Counted from the first letter of the stretch, positions 34,974-44,455 are shown. The stretch is DNA of 64,000 nucleotides from ZC4RG29 sp036563875 (GCA_036563875.1 DATCLO010000029.1:1-64000), one strand, 5' to 3'. Made by a program: numbers and translations. Notes: generated by a model from the letters alone, not told the origin.

Positions 34974-36671
34974 ATGGAGATAACGGAAAAAACAGAGATC
35001 AACAAGTACAGCAAAACGTTAACACAGGATCCCACATTGCCGGCAGCACAGGCAATGCTTTATGGTATCGGTCTTACCGAGGCCGACATGAAGAAAGCAC
35101 AAGTTGGCATCGTGAGTACGGGCTACGACGGTAACACATGCAACATGCATTTGAACGCATTGGCCCAGCAGGTGAAAACTGCTGTATGGGACACCGGTCT
35201 TGTTGGCCTCACGTTTCACACCATTGGGGTAAGCGATGGAATGAGCAACGGAACGCCGGGAATGCGGTACTCGCTTGTTAGTCGCGAAGTCATTGCCGAC
35301 TCCATTGAGACAGTATGCGGCGCGCAATATTACGATGGTCTGATCGCTGTTGTTGGATGCGACAAGAACATGCCAGGTGCACTTATCGCGATGGGGCGTC
35401 TCAACCGGCCTTCCATCATGCTGTACGGAGGTACGATTGCCGGAGGAACCTGGAAAGGTAAAAAGCTCAACATCATATCGTCATTCGAAGCGTTGGGCGA
35501 ACACATTGCCGGTCGCATCACTCCGGAAGACTTTAAGGGTATTATTCAAAATTCCTGCCCCGGCGCTGGCGCTTGCGGCGGAATGTATACGGCCAACACG
35601 ATGGCATCTGCGATTGAGGCGATGGGCATGTCTCTTCCTTATTCATCGTCCAATCCTGCCTTAAGCCCCGAGAAAAAAGAAGAAACGCGTGCGGCTGCAG
35701 AGGCGATAAAGGTGTTGCTCGAACGCGATATCAAGCCTTCGGACATCATGACGCGCGAAGCGTTTGAAAACGCAATCACTATAGTGATGGTTCTTGGTGG
35801 GTCGACAAATGCTGTGCTGCATTTGATCGCTATGGCCAGAACGTGCGGGATCGACATCACTCAGGACGACTTCCAGCGTATCTCCGATAAGACGCCGTTG
35901 CTCGCCGACCTGAAGCCGAGCGGCAAGTATTTGATGGAAGATCTTCACAACATCGGCGGCACACCGCTGGTAATGAAATATCTCCTGGACAACGGTATGC
36001 TTCACGGCGATTGTCTGACAGTGACGGGTAAGACTCTTCGTGAGAATCTTGCCGACGTGCCTGAGATCGACTTTTCATCACAAGACATCATCAGGCCGCT
36101 GGAACGTCCCATCAAAGCCACAGGGCACCTTCAGATTCTGTACGGGAACATTGCACCTGAAGGATCAGTTGCAAAGATCACCGGTAAGGAGGGCGATCGC
36201 TTCAAGGGACCTGCACGTGTCTTCAATGGAGAATTCGAACTCGTTGATGGAATTCAAAGCGGAAAAGTAAAACGCGGCGACGTGGTTGTGATTCGTTACG
36301 TCGGCCCTAAAGGTGCTCCCGGCATGCCTGAGATGCTGAAGCCAACATCAGCCATTATGGGTGCCGGACTTGGTGCGGATGTAGCGCTGATAACAGATGG
36401 CAGGTTCTCCGGAGGAACACACGGCTTTGTTGTGGGTCACATCACGCCTGAGGCTTTCGATGGAGGGGCAATCGCGTTGATCGAAGACGGAGATATCATT
36501 GAGATCGATGTTCAAAATCACCGCATCGATCTGCTCATAGATGAAAGTACTCTTGCGGAGCGGAGAGCTACATGGAAGCAGCCTCCCCTGAACGCAAAGA
36601 ATGGAATATTATTAAAGTATGCGAAACAAGTAAAGAATGCCGCCCATGGATGCATTACTGACGAAAACTAA
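34974..36671 (+). CDS. ilvD: Dihydroxy-acid dehydratase
   Basis: A 565-residue IlvD/Edd-family dehydratase making 2-keto acids from 2,3-dihydroxy acids in valine and isoleucine synthesis. Iron-sulfur motifs are visible: GCDKNMPG near residue 127 and CPGAGACGGMYTANTM near 198, with SGGTHGFVVGH near the end. An unusual GGAG sits 7 bases before the ATG, a rare Shine-Dalgarno-like signal in this window. It overlaps ilvB by 35 bases. Confidence 0.97.
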   Translation: MEITEKTEINKYSKTLTQDPTLPAAQAMLYGIGLTEADMKKAQVGIVSTGYDGNTCNMHLNALAQQVKTAVWDTGLVGLTFHTIGVSDGMSNGTPGMRYSLVSREVIADSIETVCGAQYYDGLIAVVGCDKNMPGALIAMGRLNRPSIMLYGGTIAGGTWKGKKLNIISSFEALGEHIAGRITPEDFKGIIQNSCPGAGACGGMYTANTMASAIEAMGMSLPYSSSNPALSPEKKEETRAAAEAIKVLLERDIKPSDIMTREAFENAITIVMVLGGSTNAVLHLIAMARTCGIDITQDDFQRISDKTPLLADLKPSGKYLMEDLHNIGGTPLVMKYLLDNGMLHGDCLTVTGKTLRENLADVPEIDFSSQDIIRPLERPIKATGHLQILYGNIAPEGSVAKITGKEGDRFKGPARVFNGEFELVDGIQSGKVKRGDVVVIRYVGPKGAPGMPEMLKPTSAIMGAGLGADVALITDGRFSGGTHGFVVGHITPEAFDGGAIALIEDGDIIEIDVQNHRIDLLIDESTLAERRATWKQPPLNAKNGILLKYAKQVKNAAHGCITDEN

Positions 36672-38421
36672 GACCGGCGCACAGGAAGCGGGAAAAGAAG
36701 TAGGAAAAAAGATTTCCGGAGCGGAAGCATTGCTTCGATGCCTGGTGGCGGAAGGGGTTGAAACCATCTTTGGTTATCCCGGCGGCGCCATCATGCCGGT
36801 TTACGATGCATTGTATCACTACACCGACAAGATCAATCATATTCTTGTTCGACATGAGCAGGGCGCCATTCACGCGGCGCAGGGTTTTGCTCGTGTAACA
36901 GGAAAGACGGGCGTCGTATTTGCAACGTCCGGCCCGGGCGCGACAAACCTGATCACGGGTCTGGCTGACGCGCTGATCGATTCGACGCCGGTAGTCTGCG
37001 TCACGGGGCAGGTGTTTGCTCACCTGCTGGGTACAGATGCCTTCCAGGAAACCGATGTCGTAAACACAACGATTCCGGTGACCAAGTGGAATGTTCAGGT
37101 GGCAGAAGCCAAGGACATTCCCGCGGCCGTGGCACGCGCATTTTACATTGCCAACAGCGGAAGGCCAGGTCCTGTACTCATCGATATCACGAAGAATGCT
37201 CAAAACGAGATGATCGAGGAGTTTACCTATGAGAAATGTACGGGTATTCGCACGTATCGGCCCAAGCCAACGCTTCAGATTTCGCAAGTACAGGCCGCAG
37301 CCGAACTGATCAACCAGGCGAAGCGTCCGTACATTCTTGCCGGTCAGGGCGTGTTGCTTTCCGGAGCAACTGAAGAACTGAAGGCGCTTTCCGAGAAAGC
37401 AGGGATTCCTGTAGCGTGTACGCTGCTGGGATTGGGCAGCTTCCCGACCGACCATCCGAACTACGTAGGTTTTCTGGGCATGCACGGAAACTACGGTCCG
37501 AATGTCAATACGAATGAGTGCGATGTCCTCATCGGCATAGGCATGCGTTTCGATGACCGCGTAACAGGCAATGTGTCACGATATGCTCGCCAGGCAAAGG
37601 TAATTCACATTGAAATCGACAAAGCTGAAATCAGCAAGATCATTCAGGCCGATGTGCCTGTGCATGCTGATGCGAAAGAAGCGCTTGCTGCGTTACTTCC
37701 TCTGGTCAAGTCCGCTACCCACCAGGAATGGATTGACAGTTTCCGCGAACTCAATCGCATAGAGGAAGAAAAGATCATCAGGAAGGAATGCAATCCTGAC
37801 TGTGAAAAGTTGATGATGGGTGAAGTTATTCACCGTCTTTCTGAGATGACTAAAGGCGAAGCTATCCTTGTTACTGACGTAGGACAACACCAGATGACGG
37901 CATCGCGGTATTATCGGTTCCGCTATCCGCTGACGAATGTTACATCCGGAGGCGCCGGGACCATGGGCTTTGCCCTTCCTGCAGCCATCGGCGCAAAAAT
38001 CGCGCGCCCGGATAAAGACGTTGTTGCTGTTATTGGCGACGGGGGATACCAGATGACGATGCAGGAACTGGGAACTATACTTCAGTACAAGATCCCGGTT
38101 AAGATTCTGGTGCTGAACAACAGCTACCTCGGCATGGTACGTCAGTGGCAGCAACTCTTCCACGAAAAGCGCTACTCCTGCACAGAGATGGTAAATCCCG
38201 ATTTCGTGAAGCTCGCGGAAGCCTACAACATCCCGGCACGGAGAGTAACGCAAAGGGAGGATCTCGTTCCCGCCTTAACAGATTTGCTCAACGCGAAGAC
38301 GGCAAGTTTTGTGGAGGTAGTCGTGGGACGTGAAGACAACGTATTCCCGATGGTACCGGCAGGTGGATGCGTTTCGGATGTTCTGCTTGAACCGCCAACT
38401 GTCGCTCAGCAAAAGAAATAG
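36637..38421 (+). CDS. ilvB: Acetolactate synthase, large subunit
   Basis: A 594-residue thiamine-diphosphate enzyme forming acetolactate and acetohydroxybutyrate. Evidence: the glutamate-bearing HILVRHEQGAIHAAQGFARV, GKTGVVFATSGPGATNLITG, the ThDP-binding IGDGGYQMTMQELGT...LNNSYLGMVRQWQ motif and the FAD-associated middle domain. The start may be 36637 or the ATG at 36646; either overlaps the ilvD end, so translation is coupled. The ~20-residue N-terminal extension is typical of the phylum. Confidence 0.97.
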   Translation: MPPMDALLTKTKTGAQEAGKEVGKKISGAEALLRCLVAEGVETIFGYPGGAIMPVYDALYHYTDKINHILVRHEQGAIHAAQGFARVTGKTGVVFATSGPGATNLITGLADALIDSTPVVCVTGQVFAHLLGTDAFQETDVVNTTIPVTKWNVQVAEAKDIPAAVARAFYIANSGRPGPVLIDITKNAQNEMIEEFTYEKCTGIRTYRPKPTLQISQVQAAAELINQAKRPYILAGQGVLLSGATEELKALSEKAGIPVACTLLGLGSFPTDHPNYVGFLGMHGNYGPNVNTNECDVLIGIGMRFDDRVTGNVSRYARQAKVIHIEIDKAEISKIIQADVPVHADAKEALAALLPLVKSATHQEWIDSFRELNRIEEEKIIRKECNPDCEKLMMGEVIHRLSEMTKGEAILVTDVGQHQMTASRYYRFRYPLTNVTSGGAGTMGFALPAAIGAKIARPDKDVVAVIGDGGYQMTMQELGTILQYKIPVKILVLNNSYLGMVRQWQQLFHEKRYSCTEMVNPDFVKLAEAYNIPARRVTQREDLVPALTDLLNAKTASFVEVVVGREDNVFPMVPAGGCVSDVLLEPPTVAQQKK

Positions 38422-38443
38422 TATGTAATTTTACACGATCATC

Positions 38444-38740
38444 ATGAAGCAGGAATTCACGCTTGAAATCGCAGCCGACAACAACTTTTCGATCCTGAAC
38501 CGGATCGTAAATGTTCTGAATCGCCGGCGCGTCCGGATTAAAAAACTCATCGCTCATGAGATGGAGGGCGACTTCTACCGGGGTGGCGCCATTCTGCTCC
38601 TGTATACCACTCCTGAATTGATGGAGAAAGTGAAGCATCAACTCGAAAAGCTGATAGAGGTCGAGTATGCCAACTACACGGAAGGCAGCGACGCGTACTA
38701 TGAACGCAGCGAAAAACACGGTTGCCGTGTTGCTTCGTAA
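38444..38740 (+). CDS. ilvN: Acetolactate synthase small (regulatory) subunit, single ACT domain
   Basis: A 98-residue ACT-domain protein: FTLEIAADNNFSILNRIVNVLNRR, RIKKLIAHEMEGDFYRGG. It corresponds to the short IlvM/IlvN type, lacking the C-terminal domain of the ~160-residue IlvH. The usual valine-contact region of long subunits is partly present, so feedback may be weak. It follows ilvB by 22 bases and matches its operon partner. Confidence 0.9.
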   Translation: MKQEFTLEIAADNNFSILNRIVNVLNRRRVRIKKLIAHEMEGDFYRGGAILLLYTTPELMEKVKHQLEKLIEVEYANYTEGSDAYYERSEKHGCRVAS

Positions 38741-38785
38741 AAAGATTTAGTTATTACAGTCATCACACAAATTCAAAAAACAACC

Positions 38786-39856
38786 ATGGCAAAGATCAAC
38801 TTTGGCGGAGTCATCGAAGAAGTAGTAACCCGGGAAGAATTCCCGATGGAGAAAGCGCTCGACGCTCTTAAACAAGAAACTATCGCAATTATTGGATACG
38901 GCGTTCAGGGACCTGCACAGGCACTGAACCTCAAGGATAACGGGTTCAATGTTATCGTCGGTCAGCGCAAAGGATCCAAGACGTGGGACAAGGCCGTAGA
39001 ACATGGCTGGGTTCCCGGTGAAACGCTGTTCGAAATCGAAGAAGCAGCCAAGCGCGGTACGATTATCCAGTTCCTCCTTTCGGATGCCGGACAGATCGCA
39101 CTTTGGCCGACCATCAAGCCGCATCTTACAGAAGGCAAGACGCTTTATTTCTCGCACGGATTTGGAATCACGTTCAAGGAACAAACGGGCATCATCCCGC
39201 CGTCCAACGTCGACGTGATCCTTGTAGCCCCAAAAGGTTCTGGTACGTCGGTACGCCGGTTGTTCCTGCAAGGCAAGGGAATTAACGCAAGCTATGCTGT
39301 CTTCCAGGATGCCTCGGGTAAGGCAAAAACGAAAGCCATCGCACTTGGCATCGGCGTTGGAGCAGGATACCTCTTCGAAACAGACTTCAAGAAAGAAGTA
39401 TACTCTGACCTCACGGGTGAACGCGGTACGCTGATGGGCGCTATCGCGGGAATCTTCGAAGCGCAATACGAAGTGCTTCGCGCGAACGGTCACTCACCGT
39501 CTGAAGCCTTCAACGAAACTGTTGAAGAACTGACGCAAAGTCTCATGCCGCTGGTTGCTGAGAACGGTATGGACTGGATGTATGCCAATTGTTCTACGAC
39601 AGCGCAGCGAGGTGCACTGGATTGGAAGAAGCGATTCAAGGAAGCTACCTTGCCCGTGTTCAAGGAACTGTACCAAAGCGTGGCCTCGGGGCAGGAAGCA
39701 AAGCGCACGATCGAAACGTGCAGCAAACCCGACTACCGTGAAAAACTTGCTGAAGAACTCAAGGAACTTCGCGAAAGCGAGCTTTGGCAGGCAGGTGCTG
39801 CTGTGCGGAATCTGAGACCGGAAAAGGCTACCGTCGAGGAGAGCATGATCAACTAG
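38786..39856 (+). CDS. ilvC: Ketol-acid reductoisomerase
   Basis: A 356-residue NADPH-dependent class I KARI that isomerises and reduces acetolactate. It shows the dinucleotide fold IAIIGYGVQGPAQALNLKDNG, the loop RKGSKTW, SHGFGITF, and the metal-binding acidic helices (DLTGERGTLMGAI, EELTQSLMPLV). Last of the ilv gene run; 84 bases separate its stop from the leucine leader region. Confidence 0.97.
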   Translation: MAKINFGGVIEEVVTREEFPMEKALDALKQETIAIIGYGVQGPAQALNLKDNGFNVIVGQRKGSKTWDKAVEHGWVPGETLFEIEEAAKRGTIIQFLLSDAGQIALWPTIKPHLTEGKTLYFSHGFGITFKEQTGIIPPSNVDVILVAPKGSGTSVRRLFLQGKGINASYAVFQDASGKAKTKAIALGIGVGAGYLFETDFKKEVYSDLTGERGTLMGAIAGIFEAQYEVLRANGHSPSEAFNETVEELTQSLMPLVAENGMDWMYANCSTTAQRGALDWKKRFKEATLPVFKELYQSVASGQEAKRTIETCSKPDYREKLAEELKELRESELWQAGAAVRNLRPEKATVEESMIN

Positions 39857-39940
39857 CCGTCGGGCACTAACAAGTGTACGTAAACGCCAATTTTTTTGGA
39901 TGTTTGCTTTGAAGGACGGCACAAGATTTATGATCTTCGT

Positions 39941-39979
39941 ATGTTTGCAAGGTTGTTAACTCAGCTGCGTTCTCTCTAA
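39941..39979 (+). CDS. Putative leucine leader peptide
   Basis: A 12-residue frame, MFARLLTQLRSL, with four Leu in twelve residues (codons TTG, TTA, CTG, CTC), ending 17 bases before a terminator like that of the ilv leader. It may be the leucine counterpart of the ilv leader. An overlapping frame at 39930 (9 residues) and a TATGTTTG at 39939 that resembles a -7 element leave doubt. No convincing antiterminator pairing is visible here. Confidence 0.45.
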   Translation: MFARLLTQLRSL

Positions 39980-39996
39980 CAGACGAAGATATAACG

Positions 39997-40037
39997 CCGC
40001 CCCGTGAACGGATTCCGACACGGGGCGGTTTCGTTTT
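39997..40037 (+). terminator. Intrinsic terminator before leuC (probable attenuator)
   Basis: CCGCCCCGTG (39997-40006) pairs perfectly with CACGGGGCGG (40019-40028) and is followed by TTTCGTTTT. The stem core is the same as in the ilv attenuator, and the downstream element also matches. It may end ilvC transcripts, or condition leu expression, or both. Confidence 0.85.
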
Positions 40038-40047
40038 AAATAGCTGG

Positions 40048-40069
40048 GAACGAACTAACAGTTGTTATA
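40048..40069 (+). promoter_or_regulatory. Second copy of the conserved post-terminator element
   Basis: GAACGAACTAACAGTTGTTA, one base different from the copy before ilvE, again 10 bases after the terminator U-tract. The palindrome TAACAGTTGTTA has one central mismatch. The leuC ATG is 48 bases downstream, so the element is not simply a start-codon context. Confidence 0.6.
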
Positions 40070-40117
40070 ACAGCCGATAGAATTAACTTAGAACCGATAC
40101 CGATACCGGTAAGATCA

Positions 40118-41527
40118 ATGAGCCAGAAACCAAGAACACTGTTTGAAAAAATCTGGGATCTCCACGTGGTAAAACAGCGTGAGGGTTACCCGGACGTCTT
40201 GTACATAGACCGTCATTTTATCCATGAGGTGACGAGCCCGCAGGCATTCGCCGGGCTGCGGAAGAGGGGTATTAAGGTTTTTAACCCGGAGCGGACAACC
40301 GCCACCGCCGACCACAACGTACCCACGCTAAATCAGCACCTCCCCATCCGGGAAGAACTCTCCCGTCACCAGGTGGAGACACTGAAGAAGAACTGCGAAG
40401 AGTTCGGAATTACGATGTATGGCCTGGGCCATCCCTACCAGGGGATCGTACACATCATTGGTCCTGAATTGGGATTGACCCTGCCGGGTATGACGATCGT
40501 ATGCGGCGACAGTCACACGTCTACGCACGGTGCGTTCGGCGCGATTGCGTTTGGTATCGGTACGAGCGAGGTTGAGCAGGTTCTTGCAACGCAATGCATC
40601 CTCCAGCATCGTCCCAAAACGATGCGTATCGAGATCAATGGCAAGCTTGGCAAGGGCGTAGTATCGAAAGACATCATCCTGTATATCATCTCGAAGATAT
40701 CGGCCGGAGGAGCAACCGGGTACTTCGTTGAGTATGCCGGAGAAGCGATTCGCAGTCTGTCGATGGAGGCACGTATGACCATCTGCAACATGAGCATCGA
40801 GATGGGTGCACGCGGCGGTCTCATCGCACCTGATGAAACGACCTTCAACTACATCCGCGGCAGGAAGTATGCGCCGCAGGGTGAAGCCTTCGATAAGGCG
40901 GTAGAACAATGGCGACAACTCGCAACGGACGAAGGCGCTACCTATGACAAAGTGCTACAATTCGACGCGAACGATATCGCGCCCATGATTACGTATGGAA
41001 CAAATCCGGGAATGGGCATTAAGGTTACAGACCGCATCCCGACCGTCGAAGAACTCAAAGACATCAACGAGCAAACTTCTTTCAGGAAGTCGCTTGAATA
41101 TATGGGACTCGAGCCTGGCACACCGTTGCTCGGCAAACCTGTTGACTATGTCTTCATTGGTAGCTGCACCAACGCACGCATTGAGGACCTGCGCATGGTA
41201 GCCAGCATCGTCAAAGGAAAAAGGAAAGCGGGCAATGTTGAAGTCTGGATCGTTCCAGGTTCCAAACAAGTTGAAGCACAGGCACGCGCCGAAGGACTTG
41301 ATAAGATCTTCGAAGAAGCGGGCTTCCAGTTGCGGCAGCCTGGATGTTCAGCTTGTCTCGCGATGAACGAAGACAAGATACCTGCAGGCAAGTATTGCAT
41401 CAGCACATCAAACCGGAACTTCGAAGGACGCCAGGGTCCGAAGTCGCGCACCTTCCTGGCAAGTCCACTCATGGCCGCAGCCGCAGCCATTACAGGACGC
41501 GTGACTGATGTACGTGAGCTGGTGTAG
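40118..41527 (+). CDS. leuC: 3-isopropylmalate dehydratase, large subunit
   Basis: A 469-residue aconitase-superfamily subunit with the iron-sulfur ligands in VFIGSCTNARIEDLR and QPGCSACLAMNEDKIPAG, plus VCGDSHTSTHGAFGAIAFGI. With LeuD it isomerises 2- to 3-isopropylmalate. It begins the leu gene run after the second attenuator-like module. Length and motifs are typical. Confidence 0.97.
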   Translation: MSQKPRTLFEKIWDLHVVKQREGYPDVLYIDRHFIHEVTSPQAFAGLRKRGIKVFNPERTTATADHNVPTLNQHLPIREELSRHQVETLKKNCEEFGITMYGLGHPYQGIVHIIGPELGLTLPGMTIVCGDSHTSTHGAFGAIAFGIGTSEVEQVLATQCILQHRPKTMRIEINGKLGKGVVSKDIILYIISKISAGGATGYFVEYAGEAIRSLSMEARMTICNMSIEMGARGGLIAPDETTFNYIRGRKYAPQGEAFDKAVEQWRQLATDEGATYDKVLQFDANDIAPMITYGTNPGMGIKVTDRIPTVEELKDINEQTSFRKSLEYMGLEPGTPLLGKPVDYVFIGSCTNARIEDLRMVASIVKGKRKAGNVEVWIVPGSKQVEAQARAEGLDKIFEEAGFQLRQPGCSACLAMNEDKIPAGKYCISTSNRNFEGRQGPKSRTFLASPLMAAAAAITGRVTDVRELV

Positions 41528-41544
41528 CGATAAACTCAAAAAGA

Positions 41545-42135
41545 ATGAGCAAAGAAAAATTCATAACTCTGAAAAGCACGGCAGTACCCCTGCCGATAGA
41601 AAATATCGACACGGATCAAATTATCCCTGCACGCTTTCTTAAGGCGACAACGCGCGAAGGGTTTGGCGAGAATCTGTTCCGCGACTGGCGATACGACAGC
41701 GAAGGAAAGCCGAAACCGGATTTCGTGTTGAATGATCCACGTTACAAGGGAAAGATTCTCGTAGCGGGAAAAAATTTCGGTTGTGGCAGCAGTCGCGAAC
41801 ACGCAGCCTGGGCGCTTGCCGATTTTGGCTTTCGCGTAGTAGTATCGAGCTTCTTTGCCGATATCTTCAAAAACAACGCGCTGAACAACGCTGTCCTTCC
41901 CGTAACCGTTACAGACGAATTCCTTAACAAGGCGTTGCGCACGGTGGAGGCTGATCCCTCCACTGAAATTACCGTTGATCTGGAGAACCAGACGATCACG
42001 CTGGCTGATGGCACCTCAGAAAAGTTCGACATCAACCCGTACAAGAAGACTTGTCTGATGAACGGGTATGACGACATCGACTACCTGCTGAGCCTCCGCG
42101 ATGAAATACGCAACTACGAACTAACACATTCGTGA
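41545..42135 (+). CDS. leuD: 3-isopropylmalate dehydratase, small subunit
   Basis: A 196-residue swivelling-domain subunit: NIDTDQIIPARFLK near residue 20 and AGKNFGCGSSREHAAWALADFG near 72. It completes the active site of LeuC. It follows leuC by 17 bases and precedes leuB by 12. Confidence 0.97.
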   Translation: MSKEKFITLKSTAVPLPIENIDTDQIIPARFLKATTREGFGENLFRDWRYDSEGKPKPDFVLNDPRYKGKILVAGKNFGCGSSREHAAWALADFGFRVVVSSFFADIFKNNALNNAVLPVTVTDEFLNKALRTVEADPSTEITVDLENQTITLADGTSEKFDINPYKKTCLMNGYDDIDYLLSLRDEIRNYELTHS

Positions 42136-42147
42136 TTTAGTAAACCG

Positions 42148-43245
42148 ATGAAGAAACGCATAACCATAGTGCCCGGCGACGGGATCGGTAAAGAGGTAAC
42201 AACCTGCGGTAAGAATGTACTGGATCACGTTGCCCAGGCGTTCGGACATGAGTTCGAATACGACTACGCATCTATCGGCCACGAGGCAATCGAAGCAACG
42301 GGACAGGCCCTTCCCGATGAAAGCCTCGCCACGATGAGAAAGGCCGACGCGATTCTCTTTGGCGCCGTGGGCCATCCGAAATACGACAACGACCCCACAC
42401 TGAAGGTTCGCCCGGAGCAAGGGCTCCTCAAGATGCGGAAGGAACTTGGTCTGTACGCCAACCTTCGTCCCATAAAGTTGTTTGATGAACTGCTCGCAGC
42501 TTCAAGCATTAAACCCGAAGTACTAAAAGGAGCGGACATTCTTTTCTTCAGGGAACTGACCGGAGATGTATACTTTGGTGAGCGCGGAAGAAAAGACGAG
42601 GGCAACACCGCCTACGATACGATGATCTATCATCGTTACGAGGTCGAGCGCATTGCTCACAAAGCCTTTAAGGCAGCGCAGACGCGGCGAAAGAAGCTTA
42701 CGTCCGTTGACAAAGCCAACGTGCTTGAGAGTTCACGACTTTGGAGGGCAGTCGTTCAGGAAGTTGCCGCCGAATATCCCGACGTGGAAGTCGAGCACAT
42801 GTTCGTGGATGCAGCCGCGATGAAGCTGATCCAGAATCCAAGAAGTTTCGATGTCGTCGTAACAGGCAACCTATTTGGTGATATTCTCACTGATGAAGCG
42901 TCCCAGATTGCAGGGTCGATGGGCATGCTCGCATCTGCATCGATTGGCGACAGCGTTGGGTTGTATGAGCCCATTCACGGTAGCGCGCATGATATCACAG
43001 GGAAAGGCATCGCCAATCCCCTGGCCTCCATTCTGTCGGCAGCCCTGCTGCTTGATATTTCATTCGGACTCAAAGAAGAGTCGGAATGCGTGATCCGTGC
43101 TGTGGCGCAGGCCCTCAAAGATGGGTACAGAACCCGCGACATCGCCGATAGGGACACGCCGGCCGAGAAAATTCTTGGTACGGAAGCCATGGGCAACCAA
43201 ATTTGTAGGAACATTCGCATGTTGGCCGCGGTGGACAGCGAGTGA
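42148..43245 (+). CDS. leuB: 3-isopropylmalate dehydrogenase
   Basis: A 365-residue decarboxylating dehydrogenase: ITIVPGDGIGKEV at the N-terminus, RELTGDVYFGERGRKDEG, and VTGNLFGDILTDEASQIAGSMGM with the metal-binding aspartates, then EPIHGSAHDITGKGIANP. It oxidises 3-isopropylmalate to 2-oxoisocaproate using NAD. Tightly spaced within the leu operon. Confidence 0.97.
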   Translation: MKKRITIVPGDGIGKEVTTCGKNVLDHVAQAFGHEFEYDYASIGHEAIEATGQALPDESLATMRKADAILFGAVGHPKYDNDPTLKVRPEQGLLKMRKELGLYANLRPIKLFDELLAASSIKPEVLKGADILFFRELTGDVYFGERGRKDEGNTAYDTMIYHRYEVERIAHKAFKAAQTRRKKLTSVDKANVLESSRLWRAVVQEVAAEYPDVEVEHMFVDAAAMKLIQNPRSFDVVVTGNLFGDILTDEASQIAGSMGMLASASIGDSVGLYEPIHGSAHDITGKGIANPLASILSAALLLDISFGLKEESECVIRAVAQALKDGYRTRDIADRDTPAEKILGTEAMGNQICRNIRMLAAVDSE

Positions 43246-43277
43246 AATTTTATGTATCTTGAACCAAACGAATCAGC

Positions 43278-44438
43278 ATGAGCCGGAAAATTGACATCTT
43301 CGATACGACGCTCCGCGACGGAGAACAGGTCCCCGGATGCCAATTGTCAACCGACGAGAAGATCGTCATAGCGAAAGCCCTGGAGGGGCTCGGCGTTGAC
43401 ATTATCGAGGCGGGATTCCCGATCTCGAGCCCGGGTGATTTCCTCTCTGTAATCGAGCTTTCGAAAGCCGTCTCCACGAAGGTATGTGCGCTCACCCGCG
43501 CGAAGAAGGACGATATCGACGTCGCTGCGGAAGCGCTGAAGTATGCCAAGCACGGACGCATCCACACCGGCCTGGGTGCTTCTGACATTCACATCAAGCA
43601 CAAATTCAACTCCACGCGCGAAAAGGTTCTTGAACAAGGCGTGTGGGCCGTGAAATACGCGAAGAGTAAAGGTGTAGAAGTCGAGTTTTTTGCAGAAGAC
43701 TCCGGTCGGGCCGACCTCGAATTCCTCGCAAAGATGGTAGAGGCAGTCATCGACGCAGGTGCGGACGTCGTGAACATTCCGGATACGACGGGCTATTGTC
43801 TGCCTCACATGTACGGCAAGCGGATCAAGTATTTATTCGATCACGTATCCAATATTCACAAGGCGATTATCTCAGTACACTGCCACAACGACCTTGGACT
43901 TGCAACGGCTAACACCATTGCAGGCCTCATGAACGGTGCGGGTCAGGCGGAGGTAACGATCAACGGCATTGGTGAACGCGCTGGTAATACATCCCTCGAA
44001 GAGGTCACTATGATTATCCGCAAGCATAAGGACCTCGACATGCACACCAACGTGAAGCCGGAGAAGATTTACGAGATTAGTCACTTGGTTTCTGAAATGA
44101 TGCGGATGCCTGTTCAACCCAACAAGGCGATTGTGGGTGCCAATGCGTTCGCACACTCATCAGGAATTCACCAGGATGGATTCCTCAAGAATGCCGAGAA
44201 CTACGAAATCATCGACCCGGCGGAAGTGGGCGTCCCTGCGTCATCTATCATCCTCACCGCACGCAGCGGCCGCGCTGCCCTGAAGCACAGATTGGAATTG
44301 CTGGGTTATCAGGTCAACAAACAGGAGCTGGACGTCGTGTATCAACAATTCCTCATCCTCGCTGACGAGAAGAAGACCGTACACGACGATGATCTGATCA
44401 CACTCTGCGCCAACACACCGATCCTGCTGCAGAAGTAG
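43278..44438 (+). CDS. leuA: 2-isopropylmalate synthase, short form without regulatory domain
   Basis: A 386-residue homolog of LeuA: IFDTTLRDGEQVPGCQLS, metal ligands in SVHCHNDLGLATANTIAG, and NGIGERAGNTSLEE. It contains the TIM barrel and the two linker subdomains (AHSSGIHQDGFLKN; ALKHRLELLGY) but ends before the ~130-residue LeuA dimerisation domain that binds leucine in ~510-residue enzymes. Citramalate synthase is an alternative, but the operon favours isopropylmalate. Without that allosteric domain, control would have to lie at transcription, such as the attenuator upstream. Confidence 0.92.
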   Translation: MSRKIDIFDTTLRDGEQVPGCQLSTDEKIVIAKALEGLGVDIIEAGFPISSPGDFLSVIELSKAVSTKVCALTRAKKDDIDVAAEALKYAKHGRIHTGLGASDIHIKHKFNSTREKVLEQGVWAVKYAKSKGVEVEFFAEDSGRADLEFLAKMVEAVIDAGADVVNIPDTTGYCLPHMYGKRIKYLFDHVSNIHKAIISVHCHNDLGLATANTIAGLMNGAGQAEVTINGIGERAGNTSLEEVTMIIRKHKDLDMHTNVKPEKIYEISHLVSEMMRMPVQPNKAIVGANAFAHSSGIHQDGFLKNAENYEIIDPAEVGVPASSIILTARSGRAALKHRLELLGYQVNKQELDVVYQQFLILADEKKTVHDDDLITLCANTPILLQK

Positions 44439-44455
44439 TTTCTTAATAAGTGAGT

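Noticed and set aside
36655..37485. 276-residue minus-strand frame opposite ilvB
   Set aside because: It is the mirror of an unmistakable acetolactate synthase; cysteine- and arginine-rich composition is typical of a shadow frame.
39939..39946. TATGTTTG as the leu promoter
   Set aside because: It matches the -7 consensus, but the nearest TTTG box is 26 bases upstream, too far, and the site overlaps the putative leader start. Kept only as a doubt on the leader.
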